From Paenirhodobacter ferrireducens (GTDB lineage: Bacteria > Pseudomonadota > Alphaproteobacteria > Rhodobacterales > Rhodobacteraceae), in NCBI RefSeq assembly GCF_004022265.1, contig NZ_SAVB01000011.1, positions 62,001 through 126,000 of the forward strand: DNA of 64,000 bases. The letters run 5' to 3'. The position numbers and the translations under genes were made by a program. The notes beneath the pieces were generated by a model. That model did not search any database, was not told the DNA's origin, and saw only the letters and a program-made list of their open reading frames with translations. Of this stretch, positions 37,892 to 45,246 are shown piece after piece (position 1 is the stretch's first letter; each line of letters begins with the position of its first letter).

Positions 37892-38361
37892 TCCTCGCCC
37901 TCCACGGAAACGGCGCCGTCGCCTGCGCCATCATCATCGGCGGACGCCACCGACTGCGCAGCCGGCGCCAGACGCGCCTTGCGCTGCTCGGCGCGGATCT
38001 CCGCAATCGACGCGCGCCGGGCAAATTCGAGCTCACGCAGCGCCCGCCGCACTTCCATGACGGTGCCGCTCTCATCCGGCAACCGGTCGATATTGGTGAA
38101 GACCTCACCGACAGCCGGAACGGCGGTCCGGCTTTCGACCTGGCGGAACACGCGCAGGCCTTTCAGCCCCTCAGCGCGGAACGTCCCCGCGTCCGAAACC
38201 TCGAGGTCGAACGCCGCGCCATAACCGGCGAGGGCTTCGACCCCTTCGCAGGTGACGAAGAGCGCGGCGGGCGCCGAGAACCGCAGGCACAAGCGCCCTT
38301 TCGCGAACGGGATTTCTGCATTGGCTTTGACCTCATTCCAACCGAAAACGTCGAATTTCAT
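37888..38361 (-). CDS. Microvirus internal/scaffold-type protein
   Basis: 157 residues, starting MKFDVFGWNEVKANAEIPFAK after a near-perfect GAGGAGG site. The C-terminal third is helical and charged (ELEFARRASIAEIRAEQRKARL) with an acidic end. It lies between capsid and lysis genes, where microviruses often place the VP3-like internal scaffold. No firm family match; function inferred from location. Confidence 0.6.
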   Translation of the reverse strand: MKFDVFGWNEVKANAEIPFAKGRLCLRFSAPAALFVTCEGVEALAGYGAAFDLEVSDAGTFRAEGLKGLRVFRQVESRTAVPAVGEVFTNIDRLPDESGTVMEVRRALRELEFARRASIAEIRAEQRKARLAPAAQSVASADDDGAGDGAVSVEGEE

Positions 38362-38371
38362 GTGAACCTCC

Positions 38372-40021
38372 TCAGACGCCAGCCGAAACGACAGCGTCGT
38401 AATCGTCGGAGTTCTCGGCGAGCACGTCGCCAATCTGCGTCAGGCCGACGATAGACACCGAATGACGCGCGACGAACTCGAAAGCGTCGGCGGTCGTGTC
38501 GGAAAAAACGTCATGCGGGAAATCCGCCGGCGCGAGATAGTGCGTCGCCGAGAATGTCGGATTGACGATTTCCGTCTGCCAGATCGCGGCGCGGTTTTCC
38601 GTCCAGCCCGCGCCCGGCGTGGCCTGATAGAAAACACCGCCCAGCCGGGTGAAATCCCGGTTCCACACGTCATTCATCGGCTCATAGCCGTAAAGCTGCC
38701 CGGGCTGCGCATGTTTGGCGTCGACGCGGCGATTTTTCACCAGATCGACCGGTTCGACGCGCTGAACATCGCGCAGAGCATTCGGGAACTGATCGAAGTT
38801 GTTAAAGAACAGCCACTCGTCAGTCATCCGTTCGTCAATCCGCTCGGGCAGAACCTCGACGGTGACGATCACCACGCCGCCCACATCATTGCGCGGAACG
38901 TTCAGCGACAGCGACGCCGACGCGAGGCCCTGCGTCACCGACTGGTCAAGATTTGCCGCATCCGTCGCAAAACGCTCGGCAAAGTCCACCGGCACCCGCT
39001 TGCTATCCAGCAACCACGGGCGCTTGAACTGCTCATCGGGCACCGACAGCCCCATCATCAGCAGCGCAACGAGCGTGTCGTCATTGTCGAAACCCGTCGC
39101 GTCGTTCCCGGCGTAGGCCGTCCGCAGTTTGGCAAACGCCTGCGTCGTGCGTGCCTTGTCGATATCCGCGAGCGACACGCCCAAAGTCTGACCGGCCATT
39201 TCGGCCCACACCTCAGGATAACCGCTGGCATTCTCGCGCAAATAACGCTCGGTGTTGCTGTCATTGAAGCCGCGACCGGTCGCGTAAGTCGCCGTCTTCC
39301 CACCGGTTTCCTTCACCGACACACCGAGAGCGATCGACCCGCCGTCCGCACGCTGGCCGATACCCGTAACCGGCAGGCGACCGGCGATCACGTCGAGATC
39401 GAGGGACCCGACGACGAGCGCCCGCTCATAATCCGGCACGACACGCGAGAACCGGGGCGACGGCCAGAACGCAGGCGGAAGCGACGTCGCCTGTGCAAGG
39501 TCTTCCACCGCATATTTCCGGCGCGGCAAACGCGACGAATGCGCGGCCAGCCGGAAATTGTAGACCAGATTGAAAGCGTCGATGAGATCGGTGTTCATCG
39601 ACGCGCCGGTGAAGCCATGCAGACCGAGCGTCCGATACAGCGCGGACGCATAGACAACGTCGCGCGCCGTGCCGCTCAAAACGTTGAAATACGGCGGCGG
39701 CATGCGATCCGCCGCACCAAGCGTTTTGATCGCCTCGCCGGTCATCGCGTGCATCAGTTCATCGCGGCCCGAGAACTGCGGAAACGCCGATTTGGGCACG
39801 AACCACGCCTGAAAATTAGCGGTGACGCCGTTCAGCAGCGGCTTCGGCATTTCGGCCAACTGCACATCGACGCCGACGCGCCCCGAGGCGCTGTCACCCG
39901 GCAGCAGCGGGAAATAGGTCACGGGCACGACCACACCGGCACGACCGCTCGACATGGTCACCGCGCGGTCAATGCGGGTGGACGGCGAAAAAGAGACCGG
40001 CGTCGTGGATTGACGGGACAT
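38372..40021 (-). CDS. Microvirus major capsid protein (VP1/F)
   Basis: 549 residues, the size of gokushovirus-like capsid proteins. The N-terminus carries the family pattern (FSPSTRIDRAVTMSSGR, VPVTYFPLLPGDS, VDVQLAEMPKPLLNGVTANFQAWFVP) and the C-terminus RVEPVDLVKNRRVDAKHAQPGQLYGYEPMND. It forms the icosahedral shell. The start follows AAAGGAAA. Intact over its length. Confidence 0.92.
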   Translation of the reverse strand: MSRQSTTPVSFSPSTRIDRAVTMSSGRAGVVVPVTYFPLLPGDSASGRVGVDVQLAEMPKPLLNGVTANFQAWFVPKSAFPQFSGRDELMHAMTGEAIKTLGAADRMPPPYFNVLSGTARDVVYASALYRTLGLHGFTGASMNTDLIDAFNLVYNFRLAAHSSRLPRRKYAVEDLAQATSLPPAFWPSPRFSRVVPDYERALVVGSLDLDVIAGRLPVTGIGQRADGGSIALGVSVKETGGKTATYATGRGFNDSNTERYLRENASGYPEVWAEMAGQTLGVSLADIDKARTTQAFAKLRTAYAGNDATGFDNDDTLVALLMMGLSVPDEQFKRPWLLDSKRVPVDFAERFATDAANLDQSVTQGLASASLSLNVPRNDVGGVVIVTVEVLPERIDERMTDEWLFFNNFDQFPNALRDVQRVEPVDLVKNRRVDAKHAQPGQLYGYEPMNDVWNRDFTRLGGVFYQATPGAGWTENRAAIWQTEIVNPTFSATHYLAPADFPHDVFSDTTADAFEFVARHSVSIVGLTQIGDVLAENSDDYDAVVSAGV

Positions 40022-40138
40022 AGGGTTTCCTTTCGTGGAAATCAGCGAAACCGCACCGTCGCCCCGGTCTGAACCGAGTGGCGACGATAGAACGGATTGT
40101 TCGAGGAGTAGTGATAGGGGCGGGCCTCAGTAGAGGCA

Positions 40139-40981
40139 TTACGCGGCTCTTGCGCGTAATAACTTCCCGTCGATTTTCATCACGGGAACGCCCTGTGCTT
40201 TCAGCTTTTTGGCTTCGGCAGCAGTGAACATACGGCCAAGCGTAGTCACCACAGCATCGCCAGATGCGGCAATGCCGCCAACGCCAGAGATAACTTCACC
40301 CCCGGCGTCCTCGAAAACTTGACCACTGGACGTAGCGCCGGACCCGACAAAGGTCTTGCCAAACAAACGAAAAGCCGGAATGCCCGCCTTATTGGCGACC
40401 GTTACAGGGTCGTTGTCAGCGCCGACAGCATACCCATCAGGGAAGCGAGCAGGCACACCCAAAGAAACACTCGCAGCATCAGAACCCCCCGCTTGCCCTC
40501 GGGGTCGGACATTACCGACAGCCGAGCCACCGGGCAATACCGTAACGGCGGTGCGCCCGAGAGGCGAACCGCCGCCGATGGCGCCGGCAGCGCTGCCCGG
40601 CGCATAGGCAACACCCGACCGGGCCTGTTCCAGCTTGAGCTTGGCGAGATCAAGATTCAGTTGATCCGCCTCGCGCTTGATCGCCCGTTCTTCACGGGCT
40701 TCCGGGGACAGCGCGTCGAGGCCGGCCGAGATCATTTCGAACGACGCCAGCGGCGGCCCCGAGCTACCGCCACCGAGGGCACCACCCGGCTGGCCATATT
40801 GCAGCATGGTCAGCGGATTGAAGCCATAGCGCTCGGCAGCCTGCCGGGCGCCCTTCGCCTGCGAATTGATATTCGACGCGGGAGACGCGGACTTTTTCTT
40901 ACCGAAAAGCCCGCCGATACCGCCCAGAATACTGCCGATACCGCTCAGAGCACCGCCGGCGGATGCAAGGCCTGCAAACAT
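40139..40981 (-). CDS. Microvirus DNA pilot protein (VP2/H-like)
   Basis: 280 residues. The N-terminus is a small hydrophobic Gly/Ala/Ile segment (GLASAGGALSGIGSILGGIGGLFGKKK) followed by a YGFNPLTMLQYG stretch and a long helical region (LNLDLAKLKLEQARSG), typical of pilot proteins that form a tube for DNA delivery. The ATG at 40981 follows GGAGGTGAGC; the longer open frame upstream overlaps the previous gene and lacks a site. Confidence 0.85.
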   Translation of the reverse strand: MFAGLASAGGALSGIGSILGGIGGLFGKKKSASPASNINSQAKGARQAAERYGFNPLTMLQYGQPGGALGGGSSGPPLASFEMISAGLDALSPEAREERAIKREADQLNLDLAKLKLEQARSGVAYAPGSAAGAIGGGSPLGRTAVTVLPGGSAVGNVRPRGQAGGSDAASVSLGVPARFPDGYAVGADNDPVTVANKAGIPAFRLFGKTFVGSGATSSGQVFEDAGGEVISGVGGIAASGDAVVTTLGRMFTAAEAKKLKAQGVPVMKIDGKLLRARAA

Positions 40982-40983
40982 GC

Positions 40984-41247
40984 TCACCTCCGGATCGGGC
41001 CGCGCACCGAACCGGCGCGACGAAGAGGCGGGGGAGCCGAGGACCGGCGCGCCTGCGGAATGTCCGCGAAAAACGCGCGCAGCTTCCGGCACAGGTCTGC
41101 CGGGCTAATCCAGAACATATCGCACGCGAACTGCGCCGCCTGCGGCAGGTCGGCGTCAGGATCGAAGATGTATTCTTCGGGCCGCGTGTAGCGCAGAAGC
41201 CACAGCAAGGCGTCTTCCAGCGTCGAAACGGAAAGCGGGGCGTGCAT
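40984..41247 (-). CDS. Small prophage protein, 87 residues
   Basis: Starts with ATG at 41247, or GTG one codon earlier, overlapping the stop of the upstream tiny gene; it ends 2 bases before the pilot gene. The sequence (TLEDALLWLLRYTRPEEYIFDPDADLPQAAQFACDMFWISPADLCRKLRAF split across the chain) looks soluble and helical, with an Arg-rich tail. Not recognised; tight packing supports expression. Confidence 0.6.
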   Translation of the reverse strand: MHAPLSVSTLEDALLWLLRYTRPEEYIFDPDADLPQAAQFACDMFWISPADLCRKLRAFFADIPQARRSSAPPPLRRAGSVRGPIRR

Positions 41248-41375
41248 CACAGCCCCCCAACGCCAGCGCAGAACGGCGCGTGGAACTCAGGGAAAGTCAT
41301 CGCCAGCAGCGTACCGAGCACGCCCAGAAGCGGGGGAAGAGCCACCCGGAGGGTGGAAAACGAAAAGGACTTCAA
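41247..41375 (-). CDS. Tiny membrane protein with TTG start, 42 residues
   Basis: A TTG codon 6 bases after a perfect AGGAGG opens a frame of 43 codons ending in a TGA that overlaps the next start. The product has a basic start (KSFSFSTLR), one hydrophobic segment (VALPPLLGVLGTLLAMTF) and a short Gly-rich end. Its size and single membrane span, in a phage with a peptidoglycan hydrolase, make a holin-like or spanin-like role possible. First gene of the prophage as transcribed. Confidence 0.6.
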   Translation of the reverse strand: MKSFSFSTLRVALPPLLGVLGTLLAMTFPEFHAPFCAGVGGL

Positions 41376-41393
41376 AAAAGCCTCCTAGGGTTA

Positions 41394-41410
41394 CGAGCCG
41401 AACCGGCTCG
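41394..41410. promoter_or_regulatory. Perfect hairpin at the right end of the prophage
   Basis: Arms CGAGCCG and CGGCTCG with a 3-base loop, between the attachment site and the first prophage gene. No T-run on either strand. It may be a regulatory or attP-folding structure. Confidence 0.45.
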
Positions 41411-41425
41411 CCCCTAGATAAGCAC

Positions 41426-41453
41426 AAGGCGCATAAGCAAGATTATGTCAAGA
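41426..41453 (+). repeat. dif: dif-like XerCD recombination site (right junction)
   Basis: 28 bases that align with E. coli dif: XerC arm AAGGCGCATAA (8 of 11 match), 6-base centre GCAAGA, XerD arm TTATGTCAAGA (8 of 11 match). Bases 41426-41436 also match the left junction. On a XerC-exchange model the centre and XerD arm are host sequence and the prophage ends at 41436. The XerD arm overlaps the stop codon of the next minus-strand gene. Confidence 0.75.
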
Positions 41454-41885
41454 TTGAGCCGGAATCAGGTCGGCGCTGAGCTCGTGCAGGCGCTGCGTGA
41501 TCGCGTGCATCTTCTCGATCTCGGTGGGGCTGAACGGACCCGCGCTGCGGGTGAAGCCGGAGATCGAGCGGTCGCCCGCCGGGCCCACGGCACAGGTCAG
41601 CCCGTTGCGGATGCCGTGTTGTGCGGCCTCGGCCAGGATGCCGTCCGGGTCCTCGAGATCCTTCCACAGCACCGAGCCGGTGTGGTGGAAGCCCCACACC
41701 ACCACCGGGTCGCGCAACATCATGCCCATTTCGCTGTAATGGTCGATCCAGTCCTGCGCATAGGTGCGGAACAGCAGGCCCGGCCGGGTGAAGCGGATAT
41801 GCAGCGCGAGCGCATAGCCGGTGTCGCACAGCTCACCCAGCTCTGACAGGATCGCGTCAAGTTGTGCTTTGTTTCCGGTTCCCAT
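41448..41885 (-). CDS. Autoinducer-binding-domain protein without DNA-binding domain
   Basis: 145 residues covering only the AHL-binding domain of LuxR-type regulators. The conserved pocket residues are present in order (WIDHYSEMGMMLRDP with the W, Y, D, P positions, then VLWKDL, then GLTCAVG). There is no LuxR helix-turn-helix and no remnant of one downstream. The stop codon is on the host side of the dif site, so prophage insertion did not shorten it. It is divergent from luxR. By analogy with TrlR of Agrobacterium it could titrate AHL or form inactive heterodimers with the full-length LuxR; that is inference. Confidence 0.8.
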   Translation of the reverse strand: MGTGNKAQLDAILSELGELCDTGYALALHIRFTRPGLLFRTYAQDWIDHYSEMGMMLRDPVVVWGFHHTGSVLWKDLEDPDGILAEAAQHGIRNGLTCAVGPAGDRSISGFTRSAGPFSPTEIEKMHAITQRLHELSADLIPAQS

Positions 41886-41957
41886 GTCCTGATTTCCGCT
41901 TTAGGTTGTCGCGCGCAGCGGACATTTCCGTCTGCCGCGAAAGATATTGAGCGCATT

Positions 41958-41969
41958 TTGCGAGCGCAA
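41958..41969. promoter_or_regulatory. Palindrome between the AHL-binding gene and luxR
   Basis: TTGCGAGCGCAA is a perfect 12-bp palindrome 17 bases before the luxR ATG, in the 100-base divergent promoter region. Candidate LuxR-type binding site. Confidence 0.35.
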
Positions 41970-41985
41970 GCTGTTTGCCGGGCCA

Positions 41986-42600
41986 ATGAACCTGTCTAAA
42001 AGTCGAAACACGCTGGAACAGATCGCCCCTGCGGGTTTCTACGTGGCGCTGCGCGTGGGGTATTCCTTCCCGGAAGAAGAGCTGAACGGTCTCGATCCGG
42101 GCTGGATCGAGACGTACACCCAGCTGGGTCTCGTCATGCAGGATCCGTCGATGCGGTGGGTCTATGCCCATAACGGGGCGGTGCGCTGGTCTGAGCTCGA
42201 GCTGCCAGATCCGGCCGGGGTGATCGGGCTGGCGCGCAAGGCGGGGCTGAACTGGGGCGCGACCGTCGCCTTCTGCCGGCCCGAGGACGCCGGGCGGCGC
42301 AGCTATGCGATGCTGTTCCGCGCCGATCGCAATTTCACCCAGGACGAGCTCGACGCGGCCTATGCGCTGCTTCGTGACCTGCATCTGGGGGCCGGGCGGG
42401 AGGCGGGGCCGGCCCTGACCGAGGCCGAGCTCGAGGCGATCCGGCTGCGCGCGGGCGGCAAGCTGCTGAAACAGATCGCCGCCGAGATCGGGATCTCGGA
42501 AAGCGCCGTGAAGGCGCGTCTGGCCTCGGCCTGCCGCAAGACCGGGGCGAAAAATGCCATCGAATTGCTCTCGATTGCCACCACGAGGCGAATGATCTGA
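41986..42600 (+). CDS. luxR: LuxR-family quorum-sensing regulator
   Basis: 204 residues from ATG 41986. N-terminal AHL-binding domain with WIETYTQLGLVMQDP and VRWSEL pocket motifs, and a C-terminal LuxR helix-turn-helix (LTEAELEAIRLRAGGKLLKQIAAEIGISESAVK, split around residue 145-180). It should bind the signal made by the downstream synthase and control target promoters. The longer frame starting at 41947 runs through the palindrome and is not chosen. luxI follows after 72 bases. Confidence 0.9.
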   Translation: MNLSKSRNTLEQIAPAGFYVALRVGYSFPEEELNGLDPGWIETYTQLGLVMQDPSMRWVYAHNGAVRWSELELPDPAGVIGLARKAGLNWGATVAFCRPEDAGRRSYAMLFRADRNFTQDELDAAYALLRDLHLGAGREAGPALTEAELEAIRLRAGGKLLKQIAAEIGISESAVKARLASACRKTGAKNAIELLSIATTRRMI

Positions 42601-42672
42601 GCACAGGCACCCCTCAAGGGTGAAAACGTTGCCCAATCGTGCTTCAGCTTGCCTATCCAGAAGGAGGCAAGC

Positions 42673-43335
42673 ATGGAAAACATCACTTTCAAATTCGCCG
42701 ATCTGCATCGTCACGGTCCGGCGTTCTACGACTTCCTGCGGCTGCGCAAGGAGGTCTTCGTCGACGAGCTCGGCTGGGACGTGCCGCATGACGACGAGGT
42801 CGAGATGGACCAGTATGACACCCCCGTTGCGCATTACTCGCTGGTGCTGTCGGGCGGGGCGGTCGTGGGCGGCGCGCGGGCGATGTCGACCGAGGCGATC
42901 TGGGGCCCGAACACCTACATGCTGCGCGACGCGCATCGCGGCAAGCTCGAGCATATCCCGCCCACCGTGCTGCCCGACGAGATCGCCTCGCCGCAGGTGT
43001 GGGAATGCACGCGGCTGGTGATCTCGTCGCGGCTGACGACCAATGACGAGCGGCGCACCTGCTTGCGGCTGATCGTCGACGGTCTGGTCGAGCAGGCCCG
43101 CGCGCGCGGTGCCGAGACGCTGATCTGTCTGTCGTCGCATGCGCTGATGCGGACGCTGCGCCAGCTCGGCTACGAGGTCACCCGGATCGGGCCGAGCTAT
43201 CGCAACGACGAGGACGGGCGGCTCTATGCGGTGCTGGCGATGCCGGCCGAGTTCTCGACCGCGCGGCGCGAGGACTGGGCGCCGGCGCATCTGCCGATCG
43301 CACCCGCCGCGACGATCGCGGCGCGTGCGGTCTGA
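42673..43335 (+). CDS. luxI: Acyl-homoserine-lactone synthase
   Basis: 220 residues, ATG after AAGGAGGCAAGC. Conserved LuxI residues are visible: Arg25 and Phe29 in LRKEVFV, Trp35 in LGWDVP, Asp46 and Asp49 in EVEMDQYD, Arg69 in GGARAM, and Glu111 and Arg114 in WECTRL. It makes the AHL from acyl-ACP and S-adenosylmethionine. The 72-base gap after luxR holds a CACCC...GGGTG inverted repeat (42608-42622) that could be an operator or a weak stem. Confidence 0.93.
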   Translation: MENITFKFADLHRHGPAFYDFLRLRKEVFVDELGWDVPHDDEVEMDQYDTPVAHYSLVLSGGAVVGGARAMSTEAIWGPNTYMLRDAHRGKLEHIPPTVLPDEIASPQVWECTRLVISSRLTTNDERRTCLRLIVDGLVEQARARGAETLICLSSHALMRTLRQLGYEVTRIGPSYRNDEDGRLYAVLAMPAEFSTARREDWAPAHLPIAPAATIAARAV

Positions 43336-43418
43336 GACCGGCAGGCGGGGGGGGGGGCGGTCCCTTCCCCGCTTGCGGCCCTTGACAGCGGGCGCGGCAC
43401 GGTCTCACCGTCGCCGCC

Positions 43419-44300
43419 ATGTTCGGCTTTCGCGATATCGAGATCATCCGCGCCATCGTGCGCCACGGCGGCTTCCGGGCGGCCTCTGACGCCACCGGGC
43501 TGGCGCAATCGGCGATCTCGCGCCGGGTGCACCACCTCGAGGACCGGATGAAGATCACCATCTTCGAGCGCGACGGCCGTGGCGTGCGGCTGAGCGCGGC
43601 GGGGCGGCGCTTTTGCGAGGAGGCCGAGCTGCTGGTGGCGCAGCGCGACCGGATCCTCGGCGAGCTGACGCAGGGCCAGATGGCGGGCGTGGTGCGGCTT
43701 GGCGTGGCCGAGACGATCACCCACACCCTGTTGCCGCGGCTGCTGACGGCGCTGCGGGCGCGCCATCCGCTGCTGCGCTTCGAGATCTCGGTCGACACTT
43801 CGGACCAGATGGCGCACGAGCTGAGCGCCGACGGGCTCGATGTGGCGATCATGCTGCGCGACGAGGCGCCGCGGGGCATGGTGCTGACCGCACTGCCGCC
43901 GGTGAGCCTTGGCTGGTTCTGCTCGCCCGCGCATTTCACCCTGCCGCGGCCGGCGGGGATCGACGATCTTGCCGCGCTGCCGATCGTGTCCTTCCCGAAG
44001 ACCACGATCCCGCACCGGCGCGTGCTCGATCTGCTGACCCCGGTGCGGCGCAAGGTGGCCGAGGTGCATGGCTCGGCCTCGCTCGCCACGGTGCTGCATC
44101 TGGTGGCGCAGGGCTTCGGCATCGGCACGATCCCGCATGACATCGTCGCCTCCTGGCCCGATGCCGGGATCGAGGAGATCGAGGTGACGCCCGAGGCGCG
44201 GCTGCCCGATCTGGAATTCGCGATCTGCTACATGCCCGAGCGCAACGAGGAGATCGGCCGCGAGCTGACCCGGGCGGCGGTTGCCGCCTCGGTTGTATGA
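43419..44300 (+). CDS. LysR-family transcriptional regulator
   Basis: 293 residues. Helix-turn-helix at residues 1-60 (FRAASDATGLAQSAISRRVHHLEDRM) and a type 2 periplasmic-binding-like effector domain (VVRLGVAETITHTLLPRLL, QGFGIGTIPHD). It is encoded just upstream of and in line with the YcsI-TRAP-5-oxoprolinase operon and probably controls it through the repeated TGATCT/AGATCA sites at 44298-44344. A G-run of nine precedes the gene (43348-43356). Confidence 0.85.
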   Translation: MFGFRDIEIIRAIVRHGGFRAASDATGLAQSAISRRVHHLEDRMKITIFERDGRGVRLSAAGRRFCEEAELLVAQRDRILGELTQGQMAGVVRLGVAETITHTLLPRLLTALRARHPLLRFEISVDTSDQMAHELSADGLDVAIMLRDEAPRGMVLTALPPVSLGWFCSPAHFTLPRPAGIDDLAALPIVSFPKTTIPHRRVLDLLTPVRRKVAEVHGSASLATVLHLVAQGFGIGTIPHDIVASWPDAGIEEIEVTPEARLPDLEFAICYMPERNEEIGRELTRAAVAASVV

Positions 44301-44344
44301 TCTCAAAAACAGATCAATACTGCGCATGACTGAACTCTTGATCT
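44298..44344. promoter_or_regulatory. Three inverted half-sites before the 5-oxoprolinase operon
   Basis: TGATCT (44298-44303), AGATCA (44311-44316) and TGATCT (44339-44344). The first two form a perfect inverted repeat with 7 bases between; AGATCAA and TTGATCT (44311-44317, 44338-44344) form another with 20. Spacing and position 50-90 bases before the ycsI start fit binding of a LysR-type regulator. Confidence 0.5.
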
Positions 44345-44390
44345 AATCGGTCGCCTTGCGGAATCTTCTCCGATCCGAAGGAGACCCGAG

Positions 44391-45212
44391 ATGACCGATC
44401 AAGACGCCCTGCTGTCCGACCCGCGTGCGCTGCGCGCCGAGATCCGTGCGGGGCGGTTCGAGCGGCCGACCGCCGGCTTTGGCGGCGATGCGCTGCAGGC
44501 CAATCTGGTGATCCTGCCGGCGCCCGAGGCGGCCGAGTTCCTGCGCTTTGCCCAGGCGAACCCGCGCCCCTGCCCGCTGCTGGCGGTGAGCGAGCCGGGC
44601 AATCCGGCGCTGGACCTGCTCGGCGCCGGCATCGACCTGCGCCACGACCTGCCGCGCTATCGGGTCTGGCGCCATGGCGCGCTGGTGAGCGAGCCCGCCG
44701 ACATCGCCGATCTGTGGCAGGACGATTTCGTCGCCTTCGCGATCGGCTGTTCGTTCAGCTTCGAGGATGCGCTGGTGCGCGCCGGCATCCCGGTGCGCCA
44801 TCAGGCGGCCGGCCGCAACGTGCCGATGTATCGCACCTCGATCCCGACCCGGCCGGCCGGGCAGTTCTCGGGCCCGCTCGTGGTGTCGATGCGGCCGATG
44901 CCGATGGCCGACGCGATCGAGACGGTGAAGATCTGCGACCGCTTCCCGCTGGCCCATGGCGCGCCGGTGCATATCGGCGACCCCGCCGCGATCGGCATCG
45001 CCGACATCACCCGCCCCGATTACGGCGACGCCCCCGACATCCGGCCGGGCGACGTGCCGGTGTTCACCGCCTGCGGCGTGACCCCCCAGGCGGCGATTGC
45101 CGCTGCCCGCCCCGCCCTCGCCATCACCCACGCCCCGGGCTACATGCTCGTCACCGATATCCCGGCGGGCGCCGCCTGGCGGGAGCTGACCGGCGTGGGC
45201 ATGGCGCAGTAA
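44391..45212 (+). CDS. YcsI/DUF1445-family hydro-lyase-like protein
   Basis: 273 residues with DUF1445 marks: [71 protein letters not shown] and the C-terminal [28 protein letters not shown]. Members are annotated as putative hydro-lyases; the same domain occurs in human D-glutamate cyclase (DGLUCY). Here it heads an operon ending in 5-oxoprolinase PxpBCA, which suits a step producing or using 5-oxoproline. Ribosome-binding site GAAGGAGA. Confidence 0.85.
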   Translation: MTDQDALLSDPRALRAEIRAGRFERPTAGFGGDALQANLVILPAPEAAEFLRFAQANPRPCPLLAVSEPGNPALDLLGAGIDLRHDLPRYRVWRHGALVSEPADIADLWQDDFVAFAIGCSFSFEDALVRAGIPVRHQAAGRNVPMYRTSIPTRPAGQFSGPLVVSMRPMPMADAIETVKICDRFPLAHGAPVHIGDPAAIGIADITRPDYGDAPDIRPGDVPVFTACGVTPQAAIAAARPALAITHAPGYMLVTDIPAGAAWRELTGVGMAQ

Positions 45213-45246
45213 CCAACAACAAAAGCACCCCAACAGGAGAGACCCG

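Larger units (their letters stand above)
35383..41436 (-). mobile_element. Complete Microviridae-type ssDNA prophage integrated at a dif-like site
   Basis: A 6054-bp block bounded by direct copies of a XerC-arm sequence. It holds eight minus-strand genes in microvirus style: two small proteins, pilot (VP2), major capsid (VP1), a scaffold/internal-type protein, an M15 endolysin, the HUH replication initiator (VP4) and a basic VP5-like protein. There is no integrase; the junctions suggest that host XerCD carried out integration. All frames look intact, so the element may be able to excise as a circle of about 6.05 kb. Size and content fit temperate microviruses of Alphaproteobacteria. Confidence 0.9.

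Noticed and set aside
37232-40072. Plus-strand frames of 330 and 536 codons within the prophage
   Set aside because: They are opposite the capsid, scaffold-type and endolysin genes and lack domains; all supported prophage genes are on the minus strand.
41448-41885. Idea that the prophage truncated the AHL-binding gene by inserting into it
   Set aside because: The stop codon is on the host side of the junction (XerD arm), so the gene ends there even in the predicted empty site.
43345-43360. Run of nine G before the LysR gene as a phase-variation tract
   Set aside because: It lies outside the coding sequence and at no clear promoter element; there is no evidence beyond length.
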